Shown: positions 9,152 to 21,297, counted from the first letter of the stretch. The stretch is DNA of 63,422 bases from Wigglesworthia glossinidia (GCA_030827005.1 JAVBJL010000006.1:1-63422), one strand, 5' to 3'. The notes: generated by a model not told the origin, from the sequence alone. Translations and numbers: made by a program.

Positions 9152-10237
9152 TTAATTTTTAGAATATAAAAATGCTCTTAATATTATCATTTCTACTGCA
9201 ATTTGTTGTTCTGGTGCATAAAGCAACTCCTGTCTCCCTTTAAGAAAAATCTGATAATAATTATGTAAGTCATTTTCGGAAATTTTATTTGAAATTTCCT
9301 GTAATTGAAGATATTTTTCTTTTTTCAATACATGTTTGTTGGGATAAATTTGAAAAAATGTAATTTGATGTATAAGTAACAATAATTTAATTAATACATC
9401 ATCCCAATTTATAATTTTTTTTTCACATAATTTAAAAAAATTAATTAATTTTTTTTTATCAGATAAAACTAGAGATTTAAAAAGATTTAATACTTCGTCG
9501 ATATTCAAAATACCTAACATATCAGATATTATACTAGATAAAATTTTGTTTTTTCCTAAAATTAGAGCTTTTTCTGTCAAACTTAAAGCATTTCTCATAC
9601 TTTTTTGAGAATTTTGTGCTATTAAATCCAAGGCATATTCTTCATAATAAACATTTTCTAAAGTTAGAATATTTTTTAATCGATCAATAATGAATTTTTT
9701 TTTCAAAGGATTAAGATTTAGATGTATACATCTTGAAAAAATAGTTTCTGGTATTTTATATAGTTCAGTAGTTGCTAGTATAAACTTTGCATGCAATGGA
9801 GGTTCTTCTAATATTTTTAATAAAGCATTAAAGCTATATTTAGATAACATATGTACTTCATCTATAATATAGATTTTATATTTTCCTTTTGAAGGAGCAT
9901 ATTGAATGGTATCTAGAATTTCTTTTATATATTCTATCTTTGTATAAGATGCAGCATCGATTTCTATTAAGTCGATAAAACAATTATTATCAGATTCTTT
10001 ACAATTTTCACATGATTGACATGGATAAAAAGTGATACCATTTTGACAATTTAATCCTTTTGCAATTAGTCTTGCAAGACTAGTTTTTCCTGTGCCTTTT
10101 ATGCCGCTTATAAGATAAACGCTTTGAATTTTTTTTAAAATAAAACTATTCTTAATTAATTTTAAGATATGGTTTTGACCAACTAATTCACAAAAAACTT
10201 TAGGTCTCCATTTTAAAGTTAGTGGTTTATAATGCAT
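9152..10237 (-). CDS. dnaX: DNA polymerase III clamp-loader subunit, short DnaX (gamma-like)
   Basis: DnaX is the ATPase of the clamp loader that places the beta clamp on DNA. The product has the Walker A motif GIKGTGKTSLA (about 43-53) and a zinc module with CQNGITFYPCQSCENC. The IDEVHMLSKYSFNALLKILEEPP Walker B/box region and SRC sensor motif follow, then domain III. It stops at 361 residues, whereas E. coli tau has 643 and gamma 431. Domains IV and V of tau, which bind DnaB helicase and the polymerase alpha subunit, are therefore absent, and no slippage-type AAAAAAG site is needed. The replisome probably works with gamma-like subunits only. Confidence 0.94.
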   Translation of the reverse strand: MHYKPLTLKWRPKVFCELVGQNHILKLIKNSFILKKIQSVYLISGIKGTGKTSLARLIAKGLNCQNGITFYPCQSCENCKESDNNCFIDLIEIDAASYTKIEYIKEILDTIQYAPSKGKYKIYIIDEVHMLSKYSFNALLKILEEPPLHAKFILATTELYKIPETIFSRCIHLNLNPLKKKFIIDRLKNILTLENVYYEEYALDLIAQNSQKSMRNALSLTEKALILGKNKILSSIISDMLGILNIDEVLNLFKSLVLSDKKKLINFFKLCEKKIINWDDVLIKLLLLIHQITFFQIYPNKHVLKKEKYLQLQEISNKISENDLHNYYQIFLKGRQELLYAPEQQIAVEMIILRAFLYSKN

Positions 10238-10602
10238 AAGATTTTTATCAATAAAAGTATGTATAAATATTATATAATAAATAATTGTTTATATAAACTA
10301 TAATATCGAATTAGTATATAATATTAAACAATTTACAATTTAAAATTGTGATTTAAATATAAAATTTTTATAATTTTGTTGTTAAAATAAATTTATATTA
10401 TAAATTATATGAATATTAAAATTGTTATTTTAACATTTCTATTTTTTATATATTTTTTAAAGTAGTTAAAATTATTTAATTAAATATATTTAATAAATAT
10501 ACACATGATTTAAAATTTATTTTTTATTATATATTGAATATTGCTAATAAATTATTAATAAAATTTTCTATTAAAAAATGTAAATAAATAATCGGTAAAA
10601 AA
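10238..10602. other. AT-rich spacer between dnaX and hha
   Basis: The region upstream of both divergent genes is nearly all A+T. It must contain their promoters, but hexamers like TATAAT are too frequent by chance here to pick one. apt and priC, which lie near dnaX in E. coli, are gone. Confidence 0.5.
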
Positions 10603-10806
10603 ATGAAAAAAATAGATTATCTTATGCGTTTAAGAAAATGTCGAACGTTGGCCACCTTAGAACGTGTAATTGAACAAAATAGATATAAGTTGTCAAATGA
10701 CGAACTAGAAATTTTTAATTCTGCAGCTGATCATAGATTGGCAGAAATTACTATGAATACTTTATACGATAAAGTTCCTAATTCAGTATGGAAGTATGTA
10801 CGTTAA
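10603..10806 (+). CDS. hha: Haemolysin expression-modulating protein Hha
   Basis: Hha is a small nucleoid-associated protein that in E. coli acts together with H-NS to silence horizontally acquired DNA. The 67-residue product aligns with E. coli Hha (72 residues) over its full length; the blocks [16 protein letters not shown] and SAADHRLAE are nearly identical, and it ends SVWKYVR. tomB, its E. coli neighbour, is absent. The gene stays beside ffs and dnaX, as in E. coli. Strong conservation in so reduced a genome suggests it is in use, though no hns is visible in this window. Confidence 0.95.
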   Translation: MKKIDYLMRLRKCRTLATLERVIEQNRYKLSNDELEIFNSAADHRLAEITMNTLYDKVPNSVWKYVR

Positions 10807-10861
10807 TTTATAAAATTTTAAAAAAATATTTCAATAAAGTTTTGGCATGGCCAGAGTGGTG

Positions 10862-10953
10862 TCCAGTATGCATTAGCACATATTGAAAGGGCTACGACTG
10901 CTTCCTTTCGGACCTGATCGAATTTGCACATACAATATTGCTTTGCATACTGG
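10862..10953 (-). ncRNA. ffs: 4.5S RNA of the signal recognition particle
   Basis: The minus strand holds the universally conserved SRP apical loop, GATCAGGTCCGAAAGGAAGC, with a GAAA tetraloop in place of E. coli GGAA. A 9-bp terminal stem closes the molecule (CCAGTATGC at the 5' end, GCATACTGG at the 3' end). Inner helices AGCA/TGCT and ATATTG/CAATAT lie between. About 90 nt are predicted, a little shorter than E. coli 4.5S RNA (114 nt). It binds Ffh for cotranslational targeting. Its 5' end is only about 26 nt behind the rpoC stop codon on the same strand. Confidence 0.95.
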
Positions 10954-10978
10954 TAAAACATCATATGTTAATATAAAT

Positions 10979-13900
10979 TTAATTATCTCTTAAATTAGCT
11001 TTTAAAAGTTCTTTCAAATTTTCAGATGCTTCATCGACGCTTATGTGATTTATAGGTAAAGTATTATTTTTTTGTTTACGTCGTAATAATCGCTTTTTAT
11101 GATATGCATATCCAGTTCCTGCTGGAATTAATCTTCCAACGATCACATTTTCTTTTAAACCTCTTAATTCGTCTTTTTTTCCAGATACAGCGGCTTCTGT
11201 CAATACACGAGTTGTTTCTTGAAAGGAAGCTGCAGAAATAAAAGATTCTGTTGCTAAAGATGCTTTCGTAATCCCTAATAAATCTCGAGAATAAGTGATT
11301 TTATTTGATGTTTTCATTGTGTTATTTGCTATTCTAATACGAGAAAACTCTATTTGTTCACCTTCTAAAAATTCTTGGGTTTTACTATTTTTAATAGTTG
11401 CTTTTTTTAGCATTTGACGAATAATTACTTCAATGTGTTTATCATTAATTTTTACTCCTTGCAGCCTATATACTTCTTGCACTTCATTGACGATATATTT
11501 AGTTACTGCATGCACTCCTCTCAATCGTAGTATATCGTGTGGAGATTCTGGACCGTCGGAAATTACATCTCCTTTTTCTACACGTTCTCCTTCAAAAACA
11601 TTTAAATGTCTCCATTTTGGAATCATTTCTTCGTATACATCTTTTCCGTCAATAGGTGATATTATTAATCTTCTTTTTCCTTTTGTTTCTTTTCCAAAAG
11701 AAATAATACCGCTAATTTCTGCTAAAATCGCAGGTTCTTTAGGTTTACGTGCTTCAAATAAATCTGCAACGCGTGGTAGTCCGCCGGTGATATCTTTAAT
11801 TCCGCTAGTTTCTAAGGACAATCGCGCTAATATATCTCCGCTATTAATTTTTGATCCATTTTCTAATTGTAAAATGGATTTTCCTGGTAAAAAATATTGA
11901 GCAGGAATATCTGTTCCTGAAAGGAAAATATCTTCTCCCTTTTCATTAATAATTTTTAAAGCAGGACGTAATTCTTTATTTATTCCTGTACGTTCTGCTG
12001 TATCTAATACAGAAATAAAGGATACTCCTGTTAGTTCGTCTGTTTGACGTGTAACTGTTTGACCTTCTATAATATCAATAAATTTTATATATCCGCTTAC
12101 TTCAGTAATAATTGGAATAGTATGAGGATCCCAATTTGCAATTACTTCTCCGCTATAAATTTGTTGTTCATTATTTTTATTCACAATTGCACCGTATGGA
12201 AGTTTATATTTTTCTTTTGTTCTACCAAATTGGTCAACAATTTTTAGTGAAGCATGGCGTGAAGTTATGATAATATTATTTTTTTCTGTAGTAACAAATT
12301 TAGCATTATTTAACTTTACAGTTCCATTATTTCTTGCTTGAATATTAGATTCTGATGCTGATCTTGCTGCTGCACCTCCTATATGAAATGTGCGCATTGT
12401 TAATTGTGTACCTGGTTCTCCTATAGACTGAGCTGCAATTACCCCGATGGCTTCCCCTTTGTTAACTAAATGACCTCTTGCTAAATCTCTACCGTAACAT
12501 TTTGCACATACACCAAAATTTGTTTCACAAGTTACAACTGAACGGACTTTAATTTTGTCTATTGAATTAGTTTCTAGGATATTACACCATTTTTCACTTA
12601 ATAATGTGTTGCGATTTATTAAAATATTGGATGTAGATCCGGGTTTTAAAATATTTTCTGATATTACTCTACCTAATACTCTTTCTCGTAATGGTTCTTT
12701 AACTTCTCCTCCTTCAATTACTGGAGTCATAGTGATTCCGGATAGTGTTTCACAATCGTCTTCTGTAACTACAAGATCTTGTGCAACATCTACTAATCTT
12801 CTGGTTAAATAACCTGAATTTGCAGTTTTTAATGCTGTATCTGCAAGTCCTTTACGTGCTCCATGAGTGGAAATAAAATATTGTAATACATTTAATCCCT
12901 CTCTAAAGTTTGCAGTAATTGGCGTTTCTATGATGGAACCATCTGGTTTTGCCATTAATCCTCTCATTCCCGCAAGTTGTCTGATTTGAGCGGCTGAACC
13001 TCTCGCTCCAGAATCAGCCATCATAAAAATATTATTAAAAGATACTTGGTCATGTTTTACACCATGATGATCAATAACAATTTCTGTAGATAAATTTTGC
13101 ATCATTGCCTTGGCGACACGTTCATTTGCTGCGGCCCAAATATCAATAACTTTATTATATCTTTCTCCTGCAGTAACTAAACCAGATTGAAATTGTTCTT
13201 GAATTTCAGATACTTCTTTTTCGGCATCTTGAATGATTTTAGATTTTTTTGAGGGTATTACGATATCGTCGATTCCAACAGAAGCTCCTGATTTTGCAGC
13301 ATATGAAAACCCAGTGTACATAATTTGATCTGCAAATGTTACTGTGGGTTTTAAACCTAAAACACGATAGCATGTATTGAGCATATTAGAAATTGATTTT
13401 TTTCCTAATACTTGATTGACTAAAGAAAAAGGAAGCCCTTTTGGTACAATCATCCATAAAATGCATCTTCCGATTGTTGTATCTAATAGTCTTGTTGTTT
13501 TTGTAAACTTATCACTATTTGATAATTTATATTCTGTAATTCTTGCCTTGACTTTTGCATGTAAATCTGCAATTTTTGAGTGATATATACGTTCTGCCTC
13601 TTTTGGACTGCTTAATAGCATCCCTTCTCCTTTTTGATTCATGCGATCACGTGTCATATAATATAAACCTAAAACGACATCTTGTGATGGTACGATGATA
13701 GGTTCTCCATTTGCAGGAGATAAAATATTGTTTGTAGACATCATAAGTGCGCGTGCTTCTAATTGAGCTTCTAATGTTAGTGGTACGTGTACTGCCATTT
13801 GATCCCCATCAAAATCAGCATTATAAGCAGCGCAAACTAGAGGATGTAATTGAATTGCTTTACCTTCGACTAGTATGGGTTCAAATGCTTGAATTCCTAA

Positions 13901-15193
13901 TCGATGTAAAGTAGGTGCTCGATTTAGCATTACTGGATGTTCTTTAATTACTTCTTCTAGTATATCCCATACTATACCGTCTTCTCTTTCGACCATTTTT
14001 TTTGCAGCTTTAATAGTTGTTGCAAATCCATTTAGCTCTAATTTTCCATAAATAAATGGTTTGAATAGTTCTAGGGCCATTTTTTTTGGCAACCCACATT
14101 GATGCAATTGTAAATATGGTCCAACTGTTATTACGGATCTACCTGAATAGTCGACTCTTTTTCCAAGAAGATTTTGGCGAAAACGTCCTTGTTTTCCTTT
14201 AATCATGTCTGCTAAAGATTTCAATGGACGCTTATTAGATCCTGTAATAGCACGTCCACGACGACCATTATCTAATAGTGCATCGACAGCCTCTTGTAAC
14301 ATGCGTTTTTCGTTACGCACTATAATATCGGGAGCTGCTAAATCTAAGAGTCTTTTTAATCGATTATTTCGATTGATGACTCTACGATATAAATCGTTTA
14401 AGTCTGATGTGGCAAAACGACCTCCATCTAAAGGAACTAAAGGTCTTAAATCAGGTGGAAGTACGGGTAAAACATTTAGTATCATCCACTCTGGTTTATT
14501 TCCAGATTGTATAAATGCTTCTAATAATTTTATACGTTTAGTTAATTTTTTTCTTTTGGTTTCGGAATTTATTTCTAGTAATTCTTGACGAATTTGATTA
14601 CATGTTTCTTTTAAATTCATATTTTTTAATAAGTCTTGAATAGCTTCTGCTCCCATTTTTGCATCGAATTCATCTCCAAATTCTTCTAAAGCATCTAAAT
14701 ATTGTTCTTCTGTAAGAATTTTACGTTGATTTAAGTTGGTCATTCCTTCTTCAATAACTACATAAGATTCAAAATACAATACACGTTCAATATCTCTTAA
14801 AGGCATATCTAATAAAAGCCCAATACGTGATGGTAATGATTTTAAAAACCAAATATGTGCAGTAGGAGAAGCTAATTCTATATGCCCCATTCTTTCGCGT
14901 CTTACTTTTGTTTGTGTTACTTCTACTCCGCATTTTTCACAAACAACACCACGATGTTTTAATCTTTTATATTTTCCACATAGGCACTCGTAATCTTTTA
15001 CCGGACCGAAAATTCGTGCACAAAACAGACCATCTCTTTCTGGTTTAAAAGTGCGATAATTAATTGTTTCTGGTTTTTTAATTTCTCCAAATGACCATGA
15101 TCGAATCATGTCGGGAGATGCTAAAGCAATTTTAATTGCGTCAAATTCTTCTATTTTATTTTGAGTTTTTAAAAATTTTAATAAATCTTTCAC
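10979..15193 (-). CDS. rpoC: DNA-directed RNA polymerase subunit beta-prime
   Basis: This is the catalytic largest subunit of RNA polymerase. At 1404 residues it nearly equals E. coli (1407). The N-terminal zinc site ([20 protein letters not shown]), the active-site loop [12 protein letters not shown] and the second zinc cluster ([15 protein letters not shown]) are intact. The start codon is GTG preceded by AGAGAA, giving MKDLLKFL; E. coli rpoC also begins with GTG. It follows rpoB by 44 nt. No terminator separates it from the 4.5S RNA gene downstream. Confidence 0.99.
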   Translation of the reverse strand: MKDLLKFLKTQNKIEEFDAIKIALASPDMIRSWSFGEIKKPETINYRTFKPERDGLFCARIFGPVKDYECLCGKYKRLKHRGVVCEKCGVEVTQTKVRRERMGHIELASPTAHIWFLKSLPSRIGLLLDMPLRDIERVLYFESYVVIEEGMTNLNQRKILTEEQYLDALEEFGDEFDAKMGAEAIQDLLKNMNLKETCNQIRQELLEINSETKRKKLTKRIKLLEAFIQSGNKPEWMILNVLPVLPPDLRPLVPLDGGRFATSDLNDLYRRVINRNNRLKRLLDLAAPDIIVRNEKRMLQEAVDALLDNGRRGRAITGSNKRPLKSLADMIKGKQGRFRQNLLGKRVDYSGRSVITVGPYLQLHQCGLPKKMALELFKPFIYGKLELNGFATTIKAAKKMVEREDGIVWDILEEVIKEHPVMLNRAPTLHRLGIQAFEPILVEGKAIQLHPLVCAAYNADFDGDQMAVHVPLTLEAQLEARALMMSTNNILSPANGEPIIVPSQDVVLGLYYMTRDRMNQKGEGMLLSSPKEAERIYHSKIADLHAKVKARITEYKLSNSDKFTKTTRLLDTTIGRCILWMIVPKGLPFSLVNQVLGKKSISNMLNTCYRVLGLKPTVTFADQIMYTGFSYAAKSGASVGIDDIVIPSKKSKIIQDAEKEVSEIQEQFQSGLVTAGERYNKVIDIWAAANERVAKAMMQNLSTEIVIDHHGVKHDQVSFNNIFMMADSGARGSAAQIRQLAGMRGLMAKPDGSIIETPITANFREGLNVLQYFISTHGARKGLADTALKTANSGYLTRRLVDVAQDLVVTEDDCETLSGITMTPVIEGGEVKEPLRERVLGRVISENILKPGSTSNILINRNTLLSEKWCNILETNSIDKIKVRSVVTCETNFGVCAKCYGRDLARGHLVNKGEAIGVIAAQSIGEPGTQLTMRTFHIGGAAARSASESNIQARNNGTVKLNNAKFVTTEKNNIIITSRHASLKIVDQFGRTKEKYKLPYGAIVNKNNEQQIYSGEVIANWDPHTIPIITEVSGYIKFIDIIEGQTVTRQTDELTGVSFISVLDTAERTGINKELRPALKIINEKGEDIFLSGTDIPAQYFLPGKSILQLENGSKINSGDILARLSLETSGIKDITGGLPRVADLFEARKPKEPAILAEISGIISFGKETKGKRRLIISPIDGKDVYEEMIPKWRHLNVFEGERVEKGDVISDGPESPHDILRLRGVHAVTKYIVNEVQEVYRLQGVKINDKHIEVIIRQMLKKATIKNSKTQEFLEGEQIEFSRIRIANNTMKTSNKITYSRDLLGITKASLATESFISAASFQETTRVLTEAAVSGKKDELRGLKENVIVGRLIPAGTGYAYHKKRLLRRKQKNNTLPINHISVDEASENLKELLKANLRDN

Positions 15194-15237
15194 AAATTAT
15201 TCTCTATTTTATACTAAATTAACGTAAATGAATTGTT

Positions 15238-18200
15238 TTAGTTACTTTCTTCTAATTCAATATTAATCCCTAAGGATCGGATTTCTTTTAAAAGTACATT
15301 AAATGATTCTGGCATTCCAGGCTCCATTAAATGACTTCCATCAACAATATTTTTATACATTTTAGTACGTCCATTAACGTCATCAGATTTCACAGTGAGC
15401 ATTTCTTGTAGTGTATAAGCTGCCCCGTAAGCTTCTAGAGCCCATACTTCCATTTCTCCAAATCTTTGACCTCCAAATTGGGCTTTCCCACCTAACGGTT
15501 GTTGTGTGACTAAACTATATGATCCAGTAGATCTTGCATGCATTTTATCATCTACTAAATGATTTAATTTTAACATATACATATATCCTACAGTAACTGG
15601 TCTATCAAATTTTTCTCCTGTTTGTCCATCGAATAATGTAATTTGACCGGAAGTAGGGCAATTACTAAAATCTAATAATTCTTTGATTTCTTTTTCTTTA
15701 GCGCCATCAAAAACTGGTGTAGATACTGGCATACCATATTTTAAATTATTTGCAAGTTTTATAATTTCTAAATCTGAAAATTTTTCCAAATTTATTTTTT
15801 GTCGAATTCCATTTCCTAAATTATAAGCATCTTGTATAAATTTACGTATTTTGGATATTTTTTTATTTGTTTTTAACATGTTATCAATCATATCCCCGAT
15901 TCCTTTTGCTGCTAAACCTAAATGAGCTTCTAAGATTTGACCAATATTCATTCGAGATGGCACTCCTAGTGGATTTAAAACCATATCTACTGGTATTCCA
16001 TTTTTATCATATGGCATGTCTTCAATCGGTGTAATTTTAGATATTACTCCTTTATTTCCATGTCTACCTGCCATTTTATCTCCAGGTTGAATTTGTCTTT
16101 TTACTGCTAAATAGACTTTAACTATTTTTAAAACTCCTGGAGCTAAATCATCTCCTTGAACAATTTTTTTTCTTTTAATTTCTAATTTATTTTCAAATTC
16201 TTTTTGTAAATTAGAATATTTTTTTACTAAAGTTGTTAATTTTAATTTTATATTTTGATCTTTAAATATTTCACGATCCATATTTCCTTTTAATATGTTC
16301 AAAAGTATATCGGTATTAATATTATTATTTTTTAGTATTTGAATAATTTGCATTTGTAAACTAATTTTAAAAATTTCTAATTCTTCAAGAAGATTTTTTT
16401 TTGCAATTTTTAATTGCATTTCTTCGATTTCCAGAGCTCTTTTATCTTTTTTAACACCATCTCTAGTAAATATTTCAACATCAATCACTGTGCCTGATAC
16501 TCCATTAGGAACACGAAGAGATGAATCTTTTACATCAGAAGCTTTTTCTCCAAAAATAGCACGTAGTAGTTTTTCTTCTGGAGTTAATTGAGTTTCTCCT
16601 TTTGGGGTAACTTTACCTACTAAAATATCGCCTCCTTTGACTTCAGCTCCGATGTATACGATTCCTGATGCATCTAATTTTAATAAAGCGTTTTCGCTAA
16701 TATTTGGAATATCTGAAGTAATTTCTTCTGCACCTAACTTTGTATCTCTTGACATACATGCCAATTCTTGAATGTGTATTGTAGTAAATCTATCTTCGTG
16801 CACTACTCGTTCAGATACCAACATAGAATCTTCAAAATTATATCCATTCCATGGCATAAAAGCTATACGCATATTTTGTCCAAGTGCTAGTTCTCCTAAA
16901 TCTGTCGATGGTCCATCTGCTAGCACATCTCCTCGTTCTATTTTATCTCCTAAAAAAATACATGGTATTTGATTAATACATGTATTTTGATTTGATCGAA
17001 CATATTTTGTTAAATGATAAATATCTACGCCAACTTCTCCATGTAAAATTTCTTTATAATTCACTTTAACAATAATTCGTGAGGCATCTACGTATTGTAT
17101 AATTCCTCCTCTTTTTGCAACAGCAGTTACTCCGGAATCTACTGCTACTACTCTTTCCATTCCAGTTCCCACTAGTGGCTTTTCAGTACGTAAAGTAGGA
17201 ACTGCTTGACGCTGCATATTTGCGCCCATTAATGCTCTATTTGCATCGTCATGTTCTAAAAATGGAATTAAAGATGCTCCAACAGAAACAATCTGTTGTG
17301 TAGAAACATCCATATAATGGACTTCTGAAGGACTAAACAAACTAGATTCTCCTTTATGTCTACATGTAACAAAATCGTCAATTAAATGTCCATTGATATC
17401 TAAATTAGTATTAGCTTGAGCGATAATAAATTTACCTTCTTCTATAGCTGAAAGATAATGAATATCATCTGTTACAATGCTATTTTGTACGCGTCTATAA
17501 GGTGTTTCTAAAAAACCATACTCGTTAGTACGTGCATATACGGATAGCGAGTTTATTAATCCTATATTTGGCCCTTCTGGTGTTTCAATAGGACAGACTC
17601 TGCCATAATGTGTTGGATGAACGTCTCTTACTTCAAAACCTGCACGTTCACGTGTTAATCCACCTGGACCTAAAGCTGAAATACGACGTTTATGCGTAAT
17701 TTCTGATAAAGGATTATTTTGATCCATAAATTGAGACAATTGACTAGATCCAAAAAATTCTTTTACTGCCGCTGATATAGGTTTAGCATTAATCATATCT
17801 TGCGGCATAATTGTATCTAAGTCTCCTAAAGATAATCTTTCTTTTACGGCTCTTTCAACCCTGACTAATCCTATTCTAAATTGATTTTCAGCCATTTCTC
17901 CTACAGATCTAATACGTCTATTTCCTAAATGATCAATATCGTCTATTTCGCTTTTTCCATTACGGATGTCAATTAATCGTTTAATAACATCAATAATATC
18001 TGTTTTACTTAGTAGGCTAGAGCCATTTGAAGTATCTCTTGCAAGAGAACGATTAAATTTCATTCTTCCTACTGATGAAAGATCGTATCTATCTTCTGAA
18101 AAAAATAAATTTTCAAATAAATTTTCAGATGCTTCTTTAGTTGGAGGTTCACCTGGTCGCATCATACGATAGATTTCTATTAATGCGCTAGTTTGATCAT

Positions 18201-19266
18201 ACGTAGAATCAATACGTAAAGTCTCGGAAATATAAGATCCATGATCTAAATCGTTTGTAAATAAAGTTTTAATTGATTTAAATCCAGATTTTTGTAGTTT
18301 TAGTACGGTTTCTGTAGTAATTTCTGTATTTGCAGTAATAATGATTTTGTTACTTTTTTCATCAATATAATCTTGAATGACAACTTTTCCTATGATGTAT
18401 TCAAAGGGTACTTGAATTTTTGAAACGTTATCGATTTCCAATTTTCGAATATGTTTTGCAGTAATACGTCTACCTTTTTCAATATAAATTTTTTTCTGTG
18501 AAATTATATCAAATAAGGCAGTTTCTCCGCGTAAACGTTTTGGAATGAGATGCATAAACAGTTCTTTTTTATCGATATAGTATGTAACACTTTCGAAGAA
18601 AATGCTCAACATTTCTTCAATATTAATATTTAAGGCTTTTAAAAGCACTGTAACGGGTAATTTACGACGACGATCAATTCGTACAAATAAATGATCTTTT
18701 GCATCAAATTCAAAATCCAACCAAGATCCTCTATAAGGAATAATACGTGCATTATATAATACTTTTCCAGAAGAATGCGTTTTTCCTTTATCGCTATCAA
18801 AAAATACACCCGGACTACGATGTAATTGAGATACTACAACTCTTTCTGTTCCATTAATAATAAATGTTCCATTATGTGTCATTAGTGGGATTTCTCCCAT
18901 ATAAACTTCTTGTTCTTTTATATTTTTTACTATATTTTTTGATTCATCGTCATATACTACTAAACGTAGTACGACTCTCAATGGCGCTGAAAATGTTGCA
19001 CTTCTTATTTGACATTCTTTTACATCAAAAACAGGTTCTCCAAGACGATAACTAACGTATTTTAACTCTGCATTTTTATTATAACTTTTTATGGGGAAAA
19101 TTGAACAAAGAGCTGCTTCTAGTCCATATAATCCATTTGGATCACGTTCTATAAATTTTTTAAATGAATCAATCTGAATAGCAAGTAGATATGGTATATT
19201 TAAAACTTGCGGACGTTTTCCAAAGTCTTTTCGAATGCGTTTTTTTTCAGTATAAGAATAAAGCAT
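15238..19266 (-). CDS. rpoB: DNA-directed RNA polymerase subunit beta
   Basis: This is the second-largest RNA polymerase subunit. At 1342 residues it has exactly the E. coli length, including the lineage-specific insertions. The rifampicin region ([16 protein letters not shown], then [13 protein letters not shown]) and the C-terminal clamp-contact region ([19 protein letters not shown]) are conserved. A GC-rich ribosome-binding stretch containing GGGGA lies just before the ATG. The 236-nt leader back to rplL carries an attenuator-like hairpin. Confidence 0.99.
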   Translation of the reverse strand: MLYSYTEKKRIRKDFGKRPQVLNIPYLLAIQIDSFKKFIERDPNGLYGLEAALCSIFPIKSYNKNAELKYVSYRLGEPVFDVKECQIRSATFSAPLRVVLRLVVYDDESKNIVKNIKEQEVYMGEIPLMTHNGTFIINGTERVVVSQLHRSPGVFFDSDKGKTHSSGKVLYNARIIPYRGSWLDFEFDAKDHLFVRIDRRRKLPVTVLLKALNINIEEMLSIFFESVTYYIDKKELFMHLIPKRLRGETALFDIISQKKIYIEKGRRITAKHIRKLEIDNVSKIQVPFEYIIGKVVIQDYIDEKSNKIIITANTEITTETVLKLQKSGFKSIKTLFTNDLDHGSYISETLRIDSTYDQTSALIEIYRMMRPGEPPTKEASENLFENLFFSEDRYDLSSVGRMKFNRSLARDTSNGSSLLSKTDIIDVIKRLIDIRNGKSEIDDIDHLGNRRIRSVGEMAENQFRIGLVRVERAVKERLSLGDLDTIMPQDMINAKPISAAVKEFFGSSQLSQFMDQNNPLSEITHKRRISALGPGGLTRERAGFEVRDVHPTHYGRVCPIETPEGPNIGLINSLSVYARTNEYGFLETPYRRVQNSIVTDDIHYLSAIEEGKFIIAQANTNLDINGHLIDDFVTCRHKGESSLFSPSEVHYMDVSTQQIVSVGASLIPFLEHDDANRALMGANMQRQAVPTLRTEKPLVGTGMERVVAVDSGVTAVAKRGGIIQYVDASRIIVKVNYKEILHGEVGVDIYHLTKYVRSNQNTCINQIPCIFLGDKIERGDVLADGPSTDLGELALGQNMRIAFMPWNGYNFEDSMLVSERVVHEDRFTTIHIQELACMSRDTKLGAEEITSDIPNISENALLKLDASGIVYIGAEVKGGDILVGKVTPKGETQLTPEEKLLRAIFGEKASDVKDSSLRVPNGVSGTVIDVEIFTRDGVKKDKRALEIEEMQLKIAKKNLLEELEIFKISLQMQIIQILKNNNINTDILLNILKGNMDREIFKDQNIKLKLTTLVKKYSNLQKEFENKLEIKRKKIVQGDDLAPGVLKIVKVYLAVKRQIQPGDKMAGRHGNKGVISKITPIEDMPYDKNGIPVDMVLNPLGVPSRMNIGQILEAHLGLAAKGIGDMIDNMLKTNKKISKIRKFIQDAYNLGNGIRQKINLEKFSDLEIIKLANNLKYGMPVSTPVFDGAKEKEIKELLDFSNCPTSGQITLFDGQTGEKFDRPVTVGYMYMLKLNHLVDDKMHARSTGSYSLVTQQPLGGKAQFGGQRFGEMEVWALEAYGAAYTLQEMLTVKSDDVNGRTKMYKNIVDGSHLMEPGMPESFNVLLKEIRSLGINIELEESN

Positions 19267-19433
19267 GAGTTCCCCGGGATAAATTAAAATTTAAGCATTA
19301 AATAATTAATATTGATATAAAATTTATTTTTTGTTTGATAAAATTAATTTATTATATATTTGTAGCTATTGTAATATATGAATTTTATTTACGAGTTATA
19401 TTATTATACTTAAATAATTTTTTACTCAATTTT

Positions 19434-19468
19434 ATAAAAAAAGAAGCTGGTGGTTTCCTGCACCAGCT
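19434..19468 (-). terminator. Intrinsic terminator/attenuator between rplL and rpoB
   Basis: On the minus strand, 34 nt after the rplL stop, AGCTGGTG pairs with CACCAGCT (8 bp, 8-nt loop). A run of seven T's follows one base after TC. In E. coli the rplL-rpoB gap holds a partial terminator that lowers rpoBC transcription relative to the ribosomal proteins. Position and form here match that role; the degree of read-through is inferred. Confidence 0.8.
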
Positions 19469-19502
19469 ATTTTATAAAAAATAACTTTCAAAATAAAAAA
19501 TT

Positions 19503-19874
19503 TTATTGTAATACAACTTTAGCTCCAGAAGCTTCTATAGATTTTTTTAAGGATTCTGCGTCATTTTTACTTAATCCGGATTTCAAGATCACTGGAAGCG
19601 ATGATTCTACTAAATCTTTCGCTTCTTTTAAACCTAAATTTAGCTCGGATCGAACAACTTTAATGACGGATATTTTATTTTTTCCAATTTCGCTTAATGA
19701 TACTTCAAATTCGGATTTTTCTTCTGATTTTTTAGATGTATTAGATTCAGAAGCAATATTAGAGGCAATTGAAGAAACGCCAAATTTTTTTTCCATCATA
19801 GAAACCATTTCGGAAATTTCTAATACTGACATTTCAGCAACTGCATCTAAGATTTGTTGCTTGGTTATTGACAT
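19503..19874 (-). CDS. rplL: 50S ribosomal protein L7/L12
   Basis: L7/L12 is the stalk protein that recruits GTPase factors to the ribosome. The 123-residue product has the N-terminal dimerisation domain ([20 protein letters not shown]), a hinge rich in Ser/Glu instead of the usual Ala/Gly, and a C-terminal domain. The latter contains [20 protein letters not shown] and ends SGAKVVLQ. E. coli L7/L12 has 121 residues. It follows rplJ by 34 nt and precedes the attenuator. Confidence 0.98.
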   Translation of the reverse strand: MSITKQQILDAVAEMSVLEISEMVSMMEKKFGVSSIASNIASESNTSKKSEEKSEFEVSLSEIGKNKISVIKVVRSELNLGLKEAKDLVESSLPVILKSGLSKNDAESLKKSIEASGAKVVLQ

Positions 19875-19908
19875 TTAATATGCTCCTAAAATTTTTTTTA
19901 TTTTAATA

Positions 19909-20406
19909 TTATTTAATATCTTTATTTTGTTTAATAAATATTAGCACACGTATAAATTTTCTGATGGATATCTCTTGTATAATTGTAATAAAATTTATTA
20001 TTGATTCTTCGTATGTTGGTAAACTTACTAAGTAATTAATATCAGACCCAAATAAAACTTTTTTTTCAAATATTGCGATTTTCATTCTAAATTTATTATA
20101 TTTTTGTTCAAATTCTTTAAACAAACGAGCTCCGGATCCTGGATGTGAATAAGAAAAAGCAATTAGATTGGGACCATTGATTTTATCCTTTAAATTTTTA
20201 AAATCAATACATAAGTTTGATAAATTTATTAATGTATTACGTACATATTTTATGTTAATTTTTAATTTTCTGCTTTTTTTTCGCAAAGCATTGATCTGAT
20301 TTGCTTTGATTCCAGTCGGATCTGCAATAATAATGGATAGTGCAAATTTCATGCATTGATTAATATCAGAAATTATATTTTGTTTCTTTTGAAGATTTAA
20401 AATCAT
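19909..20406 (-). CDS. rplJ: 50S ribosomal protein L10
   Basis: L10 anchors the L7/L12 stalk to 23S rRNA and, in E. coli, autoregulates the rplJL mRNA by binding its leader. The product has 165 residues, the E. coli length. It starts LNLQKKQNIISDIN and carries the ADPTGIKANQINALRKK region with the NTLI block. A 180-nt leader separates it from rplA, long enough for an own promoter and an L10-binding leader, but I cannot identify the kink-turn by eye. Confidence 0.97.
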   Translation of the reverse strand: MILNLQKKQNIISDINQCMKFALSIIIADPTGIKANQINALRKKSRKLKINIKYVRNTLINLSNLCIDFKNLKDKINGPNLIAFSYSHPGSGARLFKEFEQKYNKFRMKIAIFEKKVLFGSDINYLVSLPTYEESIINFITIIQEISIRKFIRVLIFIKQNKDIK

Positions 20407-20586
20407 CTTTTATCCTATAAAATATTGGAAAATTTTTAATATATAAATATGACGATAAATATTTTGAAAAATTACTATAAACTTATAGATTTATTCAACT
20501 TTTCATATAAACTTGATTTTTATATTTTGTTATTTAAAATTTTAAAAAAATATTTATGTGTATATCGGTGTTATTTAAGTGCAGAG

Positions 20587-21297
20587 TTAATCTTTATTTA
20601 TTTGTAAAAATTCATTATGATTTAATAAAACACTACCTCCCATTGTTGTTGAAAGACTAACTTTTTTTATAAATGACCCCTTGACTTGATTTGGTTTATG
20701 TTTCAATAAACTTTTTAAAAGTGTTAATAGATTGCTTTTTAATTTATAAGATTCAAAATTAATTTTTCCAATAGTTAAATGTACTATCCCGTATTTATCA
20801 TTACGATAATTTACTTGTCCTTTTTGAATATTTTCAATTGTTTTTTTTATGTTACTTGTGATAGTGCCATTTTTTGGATTAGGCATTAATCCTTTTGGTC
20901 CTAGAATAGGTCCTAATTTTTCAACAATAGACATTGCGTATGGAGTTGAAATTACATAATCAATATGAATTTTTTTATCTTTTTTTATTTTATCTGCTAT
21001 TTCTTCCATTCCAGATAATTCTACACCTAAATCAAACGCGATTTTTTTATCTAAACCGTCAGCAAAAACTACCAATAATTTTTTTTTTTCTATTCCATAT
21101 GGAAAAATAATAGAATTTTGAATGTTTTGATCAGAATTTTTTGAATTAATATTTAAATTAATTGCAGTATCAACATTTTCAATAAATTTAGCTTTAGGAA
21201 AAGAATATATTAATTCTATCGCTTTTTCAAAATCGTAAAACTGACCGATAGAAATTTTTTGGGAAATGAAACGCATTTTTTTTGTTATTTGAGACAT
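20587..21297 (-). CDS. rplA: 50S ribosomal protein L1
   Basis: L1 forms the mobile L1 stalk on 23S rRNA that guides deacylated tRNA from the E site. The 236-residue protein (234 in E. coli) has the core signature GPILGPKGLMPNPKNGTI and the C-terminal SLSTTMGGSV. The N-terminal half is more divergent and Lys/Asn-rich. It begins 1 nt after the rplK stop, so it is translationally coupled. In E. coli L1 represses this rplKA message. Confidence 0.98.
   Translation of the reverse strand: MSQITKKMRFISQKISIGQFYDFEKAIELIYSFPKAKFIENVDTAINLNINSKNSDQNIQNSIIFPYGIEKKKLLVVFADGLDKKIAFDLGVELSGMEEIADKIKKDKKIHIDYVISTPYAMSIVEKLGPILGPKGLMPNPKNGTITSNIKKTIENIQKGQVNYRNDKYGIVHLTIGKINFESYKLKSNLLTLLKSLLKHKPNQVKGSFIKKVSLSTTMGGSVLLNHNEFLQINKD

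Noticed and set aside
11433..11900. Plus-strand open frame of 155 codons inside rpoC
   Set aside because: It is antisense to conserved rpoC sequence and has no ribosome-binding site or homology.
19450..19878. Plus-strand open frame of 142 codons
   Set aside because: It is the complement of rplL and its leader; such frames arise from the codon bias of the real gene.
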